Positions 48,880 through 59,032 of a DNA stretch of 64,000 bases are shown here, piece after piece. Position numbers and translations under genes: made by a program. The DNA is taken from contig CM061235.1 of the NCBI GenBank assembly GCA_030848705.1, positions 127,828,228 to 127,892,227 on the forward strand. Direction: 5' to 3'. A model generated the notes under the pieces. That model had not been told where the DNA came from and did not search any database. It saw only the letters and a program-made list of their open reading frames with translations. The DNA is from Heracleum sosnowskyi (taxonomy: Eukaryota > Streptophyta > Magnoliopsida > Apiales > Apiaceae). Positions within the stretch are counted from its first letter, which is position 1, and every line of letters begins with the position of its first letter.

Positions 48880-49290
48880 CTATTTGTATGTCACGAAGTC
48901 AAAAATGGCATGTACCGCAAAGTCTTGCACAGTATATCGCATAGTCTCAGAAATGAACTATGTCGCAAAGTCCTCAAGATGAAAGGATCGGGGAGACTTT
49001 GCGATATAGTAGAAATACCCTGTCTAAAGCTCTCTTTTAGGAATATCAAGCAAATTGTCAGACTTTTATCACATTTTGAAATAAAATTAATTTAAATCAA
49101 AATTCTGTCAAATGTGGAGACTTGTCGATATAGTTATTCTAAGTCGCGAAGTCATAAAATGAACTATGTCGCAAACTCATGAAATGAACTATGTCGCGAA
49201 GTCTCACAATCTCAACAGTTTGCGATATAAGTCTGTTTTATTTGAACTGTGTCGTGAACTCTGAAAATCATCTATATCGAGATGTCTCAA
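48880..49290. repeat. LTR-motif copies in element A pol-ORF3 spacer
   Basis: Repeats of CTATGTCGCAAAGTC (e.g. near 48959, 49164, 49186), mostly the reverse complement of the LTR array motif relative to the element, with some forward copies (GACTTTGCGATATAG near 48993). The rest of the 714-bp spacer (48728-49441) holds the ORF3 leader and AT-rich sequence. Confidence 0.65.
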
Positions 49291-49441
49291 AAGCTCACAA
49301 CTTTACTAACAAATGATTTTGAAAAATTTGCAGTAAAATACTGAAATATTTATAAATCATATCTCAGCTAATTTTCACTCCAAACAAATAGAGCATTTAA
49401 ATACAGTGAAAATTTACTGCTGCAACAATTTACTGGCATAC

Positions 49442-52400
49442 TTACTTAGAGCAACTAAATGAAGGATTGAGCATTCCAATTTCACTCACAAGTCTGTTGA
49501 AGACTGCTTCATTCAGAGGTTTAGTAAATATGTCAGCTAATTGTTTCTCAGTGGGAACATAAGAGACTTCTATGGTACCATTTGCAGCATGTTCCCTAAT
49601 GAAATGGTACCTGATCTCAATGTGCTTTGTAGTAGAATGATTAACAGGATTGGCAACTATGGATATTGCACTAGTATTATCACACATTAGGGGAATGTGT
49701 TCTAACACTAGCCCATAATCCATGAGTTGATTTCTAATCCAAAGCAATTGAGCACAGCAACTTCCAGCAGCAATGTATTCAGCCTCAGCTGTGGATGTTG
49801 CTGTGGACTGTTGTTTCTTACTAAACCAGGACACTAACCTTTGACCTAGGAATTGACAGCTTCCAGAGGTGCTCTTCCTGTCAATTCTGCATCCAGCATA
49901 ATCAGAATCTGTGTAACCAACCAGGTTGAACCCAGTGCCCTTTGGATACCATAGCCCAAGATTAGGAGTCCCCTTCAGATACTTGAAGATTCTTTTGATA
50001 GCCATCATGTGAGATTCCTTGGGATCAGACTGGAACCTTGCACAAAGGCATGTGGCAAACATGATGTCTGGCCTGCTAGCTGTGAGATAGAGTAAGGATC
50101 CAACCATTCCTCTATAGACCTTGATATCAACTCTCTTGCCTTTCTTGTCTTCATCCAGCTTGATTGCAGTAGACATAGGAGTTTTAGCTGGGGATGACTC
50201 TTCTAAACCATATTTCTTTAAAAGATCCTTGACATACTTAGATTGGTTTATAAAGATGCCATCCTCCCTTTGATGTACTTTCAGGCCTAGAAAGTAGGTT
50301 AACTCTCCCATCATACTCATCTCATATTTGCTTTGCATCAACTTAGAGAACCTTTCACAGAGTTTTTCATTTGAAGAGCCAAAGATGATATCATCCACAT
50401 AGATTTGAACAAGAATGATATCATTTCCATGCTTCTTGAAGAATAGGGTTTTGTCAATTGTACCCCTGGTAAATTGATGCTCAAGAAGGAATTGAGATAG
50501 AGTTTCATACCAGGCTCTTGGTGCCTGTTTGAGTCCATAGAGTGCTTTGAGCAGTCTATACACAAAGTTTGGGAAGTCTTCACTTTCAAAGCCAGGTGGT
50601 TGAGACACATAAACTTCTTCCGCAAGATCACCATTGAGAAATGCACTTTTCACATCCATTTGATACACCTTAAAATCTGAGTGAGCTGCAAAAGCCAGGA
50701 AGATTCTGATGGCTTCCAGTCTAGCTACAGGTGCAAATGTCTCATCATAGTCAATGCCTTCCTGCTGACAGTATCCTTTGGCAACCAGTCTTGATTTGTT
50801 TCTTATTACCACTCCTTCTTCATCCATTTTGTTTCTGAACACCCATTTGGTGTCAATAACATTCTTTCCTTTTGGAGGAGATACTAGTTCCCATACTTTG
50901 TTTTTCTCAAATTGATTCAACTCTTCTTGCATGGCAACAATCCAATCAGAATTCTTCAAAGCTTCTTCAATTAATTTAGGTTCCTCTTGTGACAGAAAGC
51001 AGCTATACAGACATGTATTTAATGTTGCCCTTCTTGTTCTAACTCCCTCACTAGGATCTCCAATGATTTGATCCCTAGTGTGGGCTCTGTCCCATTTCCT
51101 TGTGTGCCCCTGTTCATTTCCTTGATCTGTTCCAAGCTCATTTTGGTTGATAGGTGCATTCTCTTCTTCTCCCCCTGTGTTTGTGAACCCTTGCACAGGT
51201 GTTTGAAGAAGATTGTCAACTTCAAGGATTTCATTCTCTAGAACAGTTTGAACAGGGGGTTCATCTTCACTTTCAGAATCCTCAAGATAACCTTGATTCT
51301 CAAATCTCAATGGCACACTGTCTTGATCACTTGTTTTCAGTCCAGGAGTTTTCTTGTCATCAAAGGTAACATCCATGCTTTCCATGACTTTGTGTTGCTC
51401 AGGTACAAATACTCTGTATGCTGTCCTTTCCAGAGAGTATCCAATGAAGATACCTTCAAATGCTTTTGCATCAAATTTTCCAACATGCTCAGAGGTATCT
51501 TTCATCACAAAGCACTTGCTTCCAAACACATGCAGGTGCTTGAAGGATGCTCTTTTTCCAGTCATTAATGAGTAAGGAGTTTTGCCAGACTTCTTATTGA
51601 TTAATGTTCTATTTTGCACATAGCATGCTGTGTTAACAGCATCAGCCCAAAAGCTAGTGGGTAGCTTTGCATCCAGCAGCATTGTCCTTGCAGCTTCAAT
51701 GAGAGTTCTATTCTTTCTCTCAACTACTCCATTTTGTTGAGGTGTTCTAGGAGCTGAGAATTGTTGAGAAATTCCTTTATCTTTGCAAAACTCATACAAT
51801 GTTGAATTTCTGAACTCAGTCCCATTATCACTTCTCAAAGCAACTACAGAGGAACCAGTGCTTTGTGCTTCTTTGTCAACTCTCTTGATATGCTCTATTA
51901 TGACTTGGGGTGCTTCATCCTTAGAGAATAGGAATTCCACCCAAGTATATCTTGAATAGTCATCTACCATCACTAGAGCATATTTCTTTTTGGAGAGGGA
52001 CATTACATTTACAGGGCCAAATAAGTCCATGTGAATTAGCTGCAGAGGTTTTGAGTTTGTATTGAGCAACTTGTTCTTGTGACTGGATCTTTTAATTTTT
52101 CCTTTCTGACAAGCTTCACATGCTCCATCTTGCACAAACTCCAAGGCAGGCAAATCCCTGATAAGTTCTCTCTTGGTTAGAGAGTTCATTGCCTGAACAT
52201 TCTCTCTTGGTTAGAGAGTTCATTGCCTGAACATTCAAGTGAGACAGCTTCTTGTGCCATAGCCAGAATTCCTCATTTGTGGCTTTAGTGTAGAAACAGC
52301 AGATTTCTCCCTTATCTGCAGCCTTGAGATTAGCTACAAACAAGCTTCCTTTCTTCACACCAGTTAGAACAACTTCACCACTTTCCCTTTTTGAGATTGA

Positions 52401-52685
52401 ACAAAGGTCTTCAACAAATTCCACTTTGAAACCTCTGTTGGTGAATTGTCCAATACTCAAGAGATTATGCTTCAGTCCTTCAACAAATGCTACATCTTCA
52501 ATAATGACATTTCCAGATTTAACACTGCCATATCCCATTGTATAACCAATGTTGTCATTTCCAAAGGTTACTGATGGGCCAGCCTTTTCCTCAAAATGTG
52601 ATAGCAGGGCTATATCACCAGTCATGTGACTTGAGCATCCACTGTCCAAGATCCATATGACTCTTTTATTCCTGTTGCCCTGCAT
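49442..52685 (-). pseudogene. pol: Element A pol (PR-INT-RT-RNaseH), frameshifted
   Basis: Copia polyprotein in two overlapping frames: 52685-52116 and 52189-49442. First part: aspartic protease motif LDSGCSSHMTG (residues 13-23) and the GAG-pre-integrase segment (WHKKLSHLN). Second part: integrase zinc-binding CEACQKGKIK, DDE core (LVMVDDYSRYTWVEF, SDNGTEF, NGVVERKNRT), RT (NKSRLVAKGY, FLNGDLAEEVYV, active-site YVDD in VQIYVDDIIFG), then RNase H (TDSDYAGCRIDRKSTSGSCQ, CDNTSAISI). The break is a 34-bp tandem duplication (52167-52234) that shifts the frame. Outside it the gene looks intact. No ORF link to gag: pol starts 12 nt before the gag stop codon's far edge in another frame, so a frameshift or splicing step would be needed. 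Confidence 0.92.
52167..52234 (-). repeat. 34-bp exact tandem duplication breaking pol of element A
   Basis: The unit beginning 'tctctcttggttagagagtt' occurs at 52167-52200 and 52201-52234 without change. 34 is not a multiple of 3, so translation leaves the pol frame just before the integrase zinc-binding region. Confidence 0.95.
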
Positions 52686-52696
52686 TCACAAAATGA

Positions 52697-55162
52697 CTAA
52701 GTTGTTTTTGGTACCCACACTTGGTAGGGTCCAGTTGATTTAGAAACATTTTGATTAATAATTCTTCTGTCATAAATTGCATTTCTCATAGTAGGAGACT
52801 TCACTTTTTCTGTGGCTTTGGAGTTTACACTCTTAGGCTCACATGAAGTTTTCACCCTCTCAACCCTGATTGGGGACCCTGTCCTATGAGAATGCATATG
52901 TGTGCGTGATTCACCAGATTGTGCAGAGTCAAGTTTATGTTTAAGAGATAAACAGTTAGCAATCACAGTCACATAGCATGTCATGCAGTTTGGCTTACCA
53001 CAGAAAGAATCATGACTAGAATTTATGCTAGCAGAATGGTTACTCAGGTTGTCAACTTCAACAATATCAGGCTTACTACACTTATGAGTCAAATGATTAA
53101 CAGATAGGCATTTTTGACATTGTTTCCTGGGAGCATTTGGCACATAAGCATAGTTGTTTCCCTTGTTAACACCCACTTTACCATTTCTATTTTGTTTCCT
53201 TTTCTTAACAACTTCTTTCTTTGCTTTAGGACTCTTGACAAGATTGTCTTTGGTCTCTTTCTGATTGACAAGTTCAGGAAAAGAAGAAGTGTTCTTAGCA
53301 GCCTCATCTTCTTCAAGTAGTTGTTGCTTGATGATCAGTAGTTCCTCATCAAACTCAACAGCACTCTTTCTGAAGATGGGCTGTTCAACACTTGATAGTA
53401 TGGTTGGGGCATTTTTGTTTGTAAAAGTTTCCTTTCCTTTGCCCTTGACTTTCTTCCTTCCCTTGTCATTATCATAGTCAAAACCAACTCCAACCTTGCA
53501 GTCTTCAGTGTGTTCCTTGTGATAGGTTTGAATAAGTTCAGAGGAGTTTTTGAAGCTTCTTAGTTTCAGTTCAGTTTCAGCAATTTGTTCCCTAAGGGCT
53601 TTCTCTATCTGCTCAGCACAAATCACTTTGTTTTTAAGATACTCAACCTCCTTTTTCAAACCATCCAGGTTCACAGCCATTAACTCAAGTTTCTCATTCT
53701 TTTCTGTAAGCTCAACATTCTTAGCAGTTAGTCTATCAATTTCTTCATTAGCTACTAACATGCTAGTATGAATATTAAACATCTCAGTGCTCATATCTTC
53801 AACAGTTTGCTTATATTGAAGGGGAGTCATATCAAGAGAAGTAAGAATGGGTACCTGACTTGAATCACCATCATCAGAAAATGCCATCAAGGCATAGTTT
53901 GAGTACTCTTGTTCTTCTTCTTCATCAGAGTCATCCCAGCATTTTCCCTCAGCAATAAAAGCTTTGCCCTGTTGTTTCTTGAGTAGAGCCTCATACTTAG
54001 CTTCAAGCTCTAAGTATGCTTTGTCCTTCTTGACTTGTTTAGGCTTTTTGCACTCAGTGGCAAAATGCCCAAGTTCATTACAGTTATAGCATCTTATTTT
54101 GGTCCTATCCACACTTCCTGTCTTGTATCCACCCTTAGCAGCACCAGCAATCCCTTTTCCTTTATTGAAGGTGTTTGAGCCACTAGATCCACCAGTGTTT
54201 CCAGTATTGAACTTGGACCTGAATGGCTGCTTTCTTTTAAACCTTATGTTAGGATACCTCCTAGCCATATAAGCAAAAGATTTGTTTTCCATTTTGTCCA
54301 GTTCCTCCATGCTGTAAAACTCATCTTCCTCAGGCAAATCATAGACGACCTGGACCTCATCACCAGTGTCTTCAACTTCCAGTTCCTCAATCTTGACCTG
54401 ACTAATTTTAAGAGAGTCCATTCTTTGACTTAGGTTGTCAGCAATAAGTGCACAGGAGGTATTAGCCACTAATCCTTGCTTTGCTTGAATAGATCTCTTT
54501 TGAAACAGCTCCAACTCATATGTCTTCAAAACACCATATAACACATCAAAACCAATCTTTGTTAGATCTCTTTCTTTTAGGGAAGAGATTCTTGGTTCCA
54601 AGTGATCTGGAAGAGTTAGTAGAAACTTCATATTGAGCTCTTCTGTTTCATAGTGTTTGTCATAGAGTTTGAGCTCGTTTATCAGCTTGTTGAATCTCTC
54701 AAACACTTCTGTGATTCCCTCTTTTGGCTGAGCCATGAAGGCTTCATATTGTGAAACAAGAATCTGCTTCTTGTTCTTTCTTACTTCAGTAGTTCCTTCA
54801 CAGAGCACTTCTATAAGATCCCACATCTTCTTGGCACTAGTACAATGAGCAACAGTGCCATACATGTTGAAGTCCATAGATTCACAAATGATAAGTTGAA
54901 GATGTCCATCCAGTGCTACTTTTTCTTTTTCAGGATCAGTGTATTTTGAGGAATCTTTGGGCACATGTTTAGCTGGTACAATCTCAGTGCCATTGGTTGT
55001 TTCACCAATCTCGATCATTGGAATGAAGGGACCATGCTTTAGAATATCTAAATACATGGGGTTAGAAGCTTTGATGAAAAGCAACATCTTCTTTTTCCAT
55101 AAACTGTAGTGCTCCTTGTTAAAGGGGGGAATCTTGATACTGCTTAGTTTCTGTGAACTCAT
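52697..55162 (-). CDS. gag: Element A gag
   Basis: Uninterrupted ORF of 821 aa, long for a Copia gag. Residues about 8-230 form the UBN2-type gag domain (FNKEHYSLWKKKMLLFIKA, KKMWDLIEVLCEGTTEVRKN, ELKLYDKHYETEELNMKFLL). A CCHC zinc knuckle (CYNCNELGHFATEC) near residue 360 is followed by a coiled-coil stretch (about 450-560) and a second knuckle-like motif, CQKCLSVNHLTHKC. Ends at TAG (52697-52699), 12 nt before the pol frame opens. The ATG at 55162 lies 36 nt past the primer-binding site, so the leader within the internal region is very short. Structural role: capsid and RNA packaging. Confidence 0.92.
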   Translation of the reverse strand: MSSQKLSSIKIPPFNKEHYSLWKKKMLLFIKASNPMYLDILKHGPFIPMIEIGETTNGTEIVPAKHVPKDSSKYTDPEKEKVALDGHLQLIICESMDFNMYGTVAHCTSAKKMWDLIEVLCEGTTEVRKNKKQILVSQYEAFMAQPKEGITEVFERFNKLINELKLYDKHYETEELNMKFLLTLPDHLEPRISSLKERDLTKIGFDVLYGVLKTYELELFQKRSIQAKQGLVANTSCALIADNLSQRMDSLKISQVKIEELEVEDTGDEVQVVYDLPEEDEFYSMEELDKMENKSFAYMARRYPNIRFKRKQPFRSKFNTGNTGGSSGSNTFNKGKGIAGAAKGGYKTGSVDRTKIRCYNCNELGHFATECKKPKQVKKDKAYLELEAKYEALLKKQQGKAFIAEGKCWDDSDEEEEQEYSNYALMAFSDDGDSSQVPILTSLDMTPLQYKQTVEDMSTEMFNIHTSMLVANEEIDRLTAKNVELTEKNEKLELMAVNLDGLKKEVEYLKNKVICAEQIEKALREQIAETELKLRSFKNSSELIQTYHKEHTEDCKVGVGFDYDNDKGRKKVKGKGKETFTNKNAPTILSSVEQPIFRKSAVEFDEELLIIKQQLLEEDEAAKNTSSFPELVNQKETKDNLVKSPKAKKEVVKKRKQNRNGKVGVNKGNNYAYVPNAPRKQCQKCLSVNHLTHKCSKPDIVEVDNLSNHSASINSSHDSFCGKPNCMTCYVTVIANCLSLKHKLDSAQSGESRTHMHSHRTGSPIRVERVKTSCEPKSVNSKATEKVKSPTMRNAIYDRRIINQNVSKSTGPYQVWVPKTT

Positions 55163-55198
55163 TCTTGATCTTTTCCTGTTTGTACGTTAACAGCCTAC

Positions 55199-55210
55199 GC
55201 TCTGATACCA
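55199..55210 (-). promoter_or_regulatory. Primer-binding site of element A
   Basis: Minus strand TGGTATCAGAGC, two bases inside the 5' LTR: complementary to the 3' end of initiator tRNA-Met, as in most plant Copia elements. Confidence 0.9.
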
Positions 55211-55212
55211 CT

Positions 55213-56442
55213 TGTTAGAAATGAATACTACTAGAAACTAGACAGAGGGGGGGTGAATGGATAGTTTGATATATTTTTCGATTCTTGAAAACTAAGTAAC
55301 AGACTGTATATAATTATGATATGTAATATGCAGAAAGTAAATAACACACACAATCACTTTAATCTACTTTGTATAAGCAAATTAAATACTACAGCTTTCC
55401 AAGAAATTCACAATAGAATTTCTGGCTTCTAAACAAGAACAGTTTGAACTTGCTTGCTTACAGAGAAAAGAGCTTAGCAAATAACTATGTGTATCTCTCT
55501 TACAGCTAACAATAGGATGTGCATGATATATATAAGCCCTATACAAACTAGTGCACACACCTATTTTTACACAGTTACCCCTTGCTGAAAGTCCAACTTG
55601 TCCTGCCATAAGACGTTAACTGTGTCAGGAAGGACCACCTGCTTTTCGGAGTCTTTCCCGTTTCTGTAGCTGCTTGTCTCTTATCTTTCTCTCCAAGTTT
55701 AGCTGTAGATTTGCCATCTGTTCTTTGGACCACCTTGCCAGAACAAATGCTTCAGTATTTGTCTCTTTTGATTCTTGATTCTGTACCTTGATTTGTCTTG
55801 TTGTAAACGGCTAAGTGTTGATATCGTGAACTCCACTTCATTCCTGACTTCGTGATCTCACTTGTGAGGACTTCGCGATATAGCCTTTGAAGACTTTGCG
55901 ACATAGGTCATTTGAAGACTATGCGACATAGGTCATTTGAGGACTATGCGACATAGGGCTTCTGAGGACTTCACGATCTAGGCTTCTTTGACTTTGCTGA
56001 CTTCAACACTTCACGACATGTGTCTTGAGGACTTCTCGACATAGTACAAAATGGACTATACGATATAGTACTTCACGACATGGATATTGGTGACTTCACG
56101 ACATAGCTTTCTTCTGACTTTGCTATATAATGCCTTAGACAAATTTCTGCAACTTATTTCTTCATAGCCTTATTTATCTCTATCCTGCTGCATGAACACT
56201 TCTGAACTTCTACCAGGACAATTATTCAATGGCCTATATACAATCTAGATGCAAGGAACTTTACTAAGCTCATTATAACTTTGAGCATACATGATCAAGC
56301 TAATGTTCATGAGAACAAGACAAGTACATTTAGAGACCTATACTATATCCCAGTGATAGAACTCACTAGGTCATGTAATGTGACATAGTCACAGAGTGTA
56401 GGCTTGTTAATAGTGGTATTCAGACATGTCTTGAGCCTAACA
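55213..56442 (-). repeat. Element A 5' LTR
   Basis: 1,230 bp, TGTTAG...CTAACA. Differences from the 3' LTR by eye: five transitions and a short indel (TCAGG versus GGG near 55625). Carries the motif array at about 55820-56125. Confidence 0.95.
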
Positions 56443-56447
56443 GATGC

Positions 56448-56610
56448 GAATACTGAATATATTATTCTTGTAACCTAGCAGCTCTCTGTGATTCTTTAAC
56501 ATCACTGAGAGAAGAATTATTTATATAATTCAGTTGTTGATTCATAAACAGTGTTCTCAATTGTTATTATCATACTTATATTGATTATATATTGTGTATT
56601 CGGCCTAACA
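56448..56610 (+). repeat. Element B 5' LTR, right part
   Basis: Continues the LTR cut at 42478, after the second copy of A's target duplication (56443-56447), and ends 'cggcctaaca' directly before B's primer-binding site. Confidence 0.75.
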
Positions 56611-56612
56611 AT

Positions 56613-56625
56613 TGGTATCAGAGCC
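56613..56625 (+). promoter_or_regulatory. Primer-binding site of element B
   Basis: TGGTATCAGAGCC, two bases past the LTR end; initiator tRNA-Met type, the same layout as element A. Confidence 0.9.
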
Positions 56626-56673
56626 AAGGCTGATTAGTATATACAGTTTATCGATCCAAACACAAGTATAATC

Positions 56674-59019
56674 ATGGCTGACAACTCTCAGGAAGGTTTT
56701 AATGCAGGCTCTAATGCTCAGAAGGTTCAACCTACTTCTGTGAGTCGATATGAGACAATAAGGGTTCCAATTCTCAGACCAGTTGAATATCCAATATGGA
56801 AGGTGAAGATGACCATGTTTCTGGAAGCCACAGATCCAGAATACCTTGATAGAATCAATGATGGTCCTCATATGCCAACTAAATTGTCTCCTGTTATTAC
56901 TGGGCAAGAACAAAAGACTGTTCCAAAAGAGAAGAAAGATTTGACTCCTGAAGACATCTCATCAATTGCAAAGGATGCAAAGGTTAGACATCTACTACAC
57001 AGTGCCTTAGATAATGTCATGTCTAACAGAGTTATTGGCTGCAAAACTGCCAAAGAAATTTGGGATGCTTTGGAAGTCAGGTGTCAAGGAACAAGTGCTA
57101 TAAAGAAGAATAGGAAGACTATTCTTACACAGGAGTATGAACACTTTGACTCGAGATCTGATGAAACATTAACAGATACATATGACAGGTTTTGTAAATT
57201 GTTGAATGATTTGTCCCTGGTTGATAAAGAGTATGAACTTGAAGAGTCAAATCTCAAGTTTCTTCTATCCCTACCTGAAAGATGGGATTTAAAGGCAACA
57301 ACAATCAGAGACAATTATGATCTTGCGGATACAGATCTTGATGAAATCTATGGGTTGCTTAAAACTCATGAACTTGAAATAGAATAGAGAAACAAAAGAT
57401 CTGGAAAGAAGACAAAATCTGTTGCTCTTAAAGTTGAAGAAAAGCCTGTCAAGAAGGAATCATCAAGAAAGAAAACCAAAGGAAAGGCTTTAGTCATTAA
57501 ATCTGACAGTGAGTCATCAAACTCTGATGATGGCTCAAACACTGATGATGAAGCTTCTGATTCTGAGGATGATGAAGAAGAGATGATGAGAATGGCTGCT
57601 TTAATGGTGAAGACCTTCAAGAAGATGGGATTCAAGAACTTCAAGAAAGGAAAGAGATTCTCAAGGAAAGATTCAAATTATGATAAGAGAAATTTCAGAA
57701 AGTCTGATGGAAAATATACCAAGTCTGGAAAGAAAGACAAGTCTGAGATCCAGTGCTACAAGTGTAAAGAGATGGGTCATTATGCTCCAGAATGCAAGAA
57801 AGGAAAATCTGAGAAAGAACTCATCACTAAAGGCAAGGACTGGGCAGACACTTCAGACTCAGATGAGGGAGTCAATTATGCTCTCATGGCAACTGTTAAA
57901 GATGAAGCCGAGTCATCTGGAAACAAGGTACCCCTAACAACTTATGCTTATGATACTGATAATATATCTGAATTAAGAATTTATCTTAAAAGCATACATG
58001 TTAGTTATAGGGATCAGACTTTAGAAAATGAAAGAATCAAATCTGAGAATCTAGGTCTTAAAGAGAGGAATAAATTTCTTGAAGAGAAACTTGTTAACAT
58101 GCAACAAGTTCAAAAGGAGGGAGATGATGCTGTTTATGTTGAACATGAGTTGCTTAAAAGATATAGGGAAATAGAATCTGAGTTGGAAAAAGAGAGGAAA
58201 GTAATTAAAACCTGGACAAATTCTGGAAAAGACACACATCAGGTTTTTCAGACAGATACTGCAGGCTTAGGTTACTGTGAGGGAGATGAACTTAGGTTTA
58301 AAGATAAAGTTAAAGTGAAACCACAACTTAAACCTGTGCAATTTATTCCGGAATACAGTAAGCTAAAGTCTGTAGTTGTGAAAGAAGCTGTTATGGAACC
58401 AGTTGAAACTTGTGTAAAACAGGTTAATATTGGTTCAATAACAGAGAATAAGATTACGATAGAAGCTGTTAAATAACCAGTAAAAATCTGTGATAAACAG
58501 GTTAATGTTGGTTTAATGACAGAGAAACAATTCAAACATAAGCTCAAAGAAGTAAAGTCTGTCAACAAACAGAAAATGTTTAAGAAGAATAGGAATGGAA
58601 AAGTAGGCATTAATAAAAGAAATGATTATCTGCCTAATTCTGCTGCTCCTAGAAAAACATGTCATAGTTGTGGTAGTACTAACCATCTTGCCAGGTTTTG
58701 CAAGAAGAACAAAGATATTAACTCTTTACCCTCCACATCAGGAGTAAAGAATAATTATGTTAGGGTTAGACCAAAGACTTTATGCACACACTGTGGGAGC
58801 ACTTGGCATTCCATTTATACTTGCAAGAGTTATCATGCTATTTATCACAACTATTATGAGCTAAAACCCAACTTGAAGCGGGTTAGAGCAAACTCTGCAA
58901 GTGTAAAGTCTGACAATGTTAGTTTAAACTCTGTTGATAGTGATTCCGCTGCAAAAGCTAACAATGTTAAGAAAGCCAAAGGATCCAAGCAAGTCTGGAT
59001 CCTTAAATCTAACAGTTAG
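56674..59019 (+). pseudogene. gag: Element B gag, two in-frame stops
   Basis: One frame from ATG 56674 to the stop at 59019 (781 codons), interrupted by TAG at 57385-57387 and TAA at 58474-58476. The N-terminal gag domain (YPIWKVKMTMFLEA, AKEIWDALEVRCQGTSAIKK, LEESNLKFLLSLP) is followed by a basic stretch, zinc knuckle CYKCKEMGHYAPEC, a coiled-coil region, and further knuckle-like CHSCGSTNHLARFC and CTHCGSTWHSIYTC. Same domain plan as element A's gag but clearly diverged, so a different subfamily. Both stops can be explained by single C-to-T or similar changes. Capsid/packaging role by family. Confidence 0.85.
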
Positions 59020-59032
59020 TGATTGTTTGTAA

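Larger units (their letters stand above)
42478..56442 (-). mobile_element. Element A: 13,965-bp Ty1/Copia retrotransposon with long ORF3
   Basis: Complete element nested in B's 5' LTR. Exact TSD GATGC at 42473-42477 and 56443-56447. LTRs of 1,228 bp (left, 3') and 1,230 bp (right, 5') both run TGTTAG...CTAACA. On the minus strand: PBS, gag (821 aa), pol, a 714-bp spacer, ORF3 (1,622 codons), polypurine tract, 3' LTR. The LTRs differ at 5 substitutions (all transitions) plus one short indel by my reading, so insertion is recent. Pol is frameshifted and ORF3 has an in-frame stop. The length exceeds usual Copia elements (5-10 kb) mainly because of ORF3. Confidence 0.92.
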
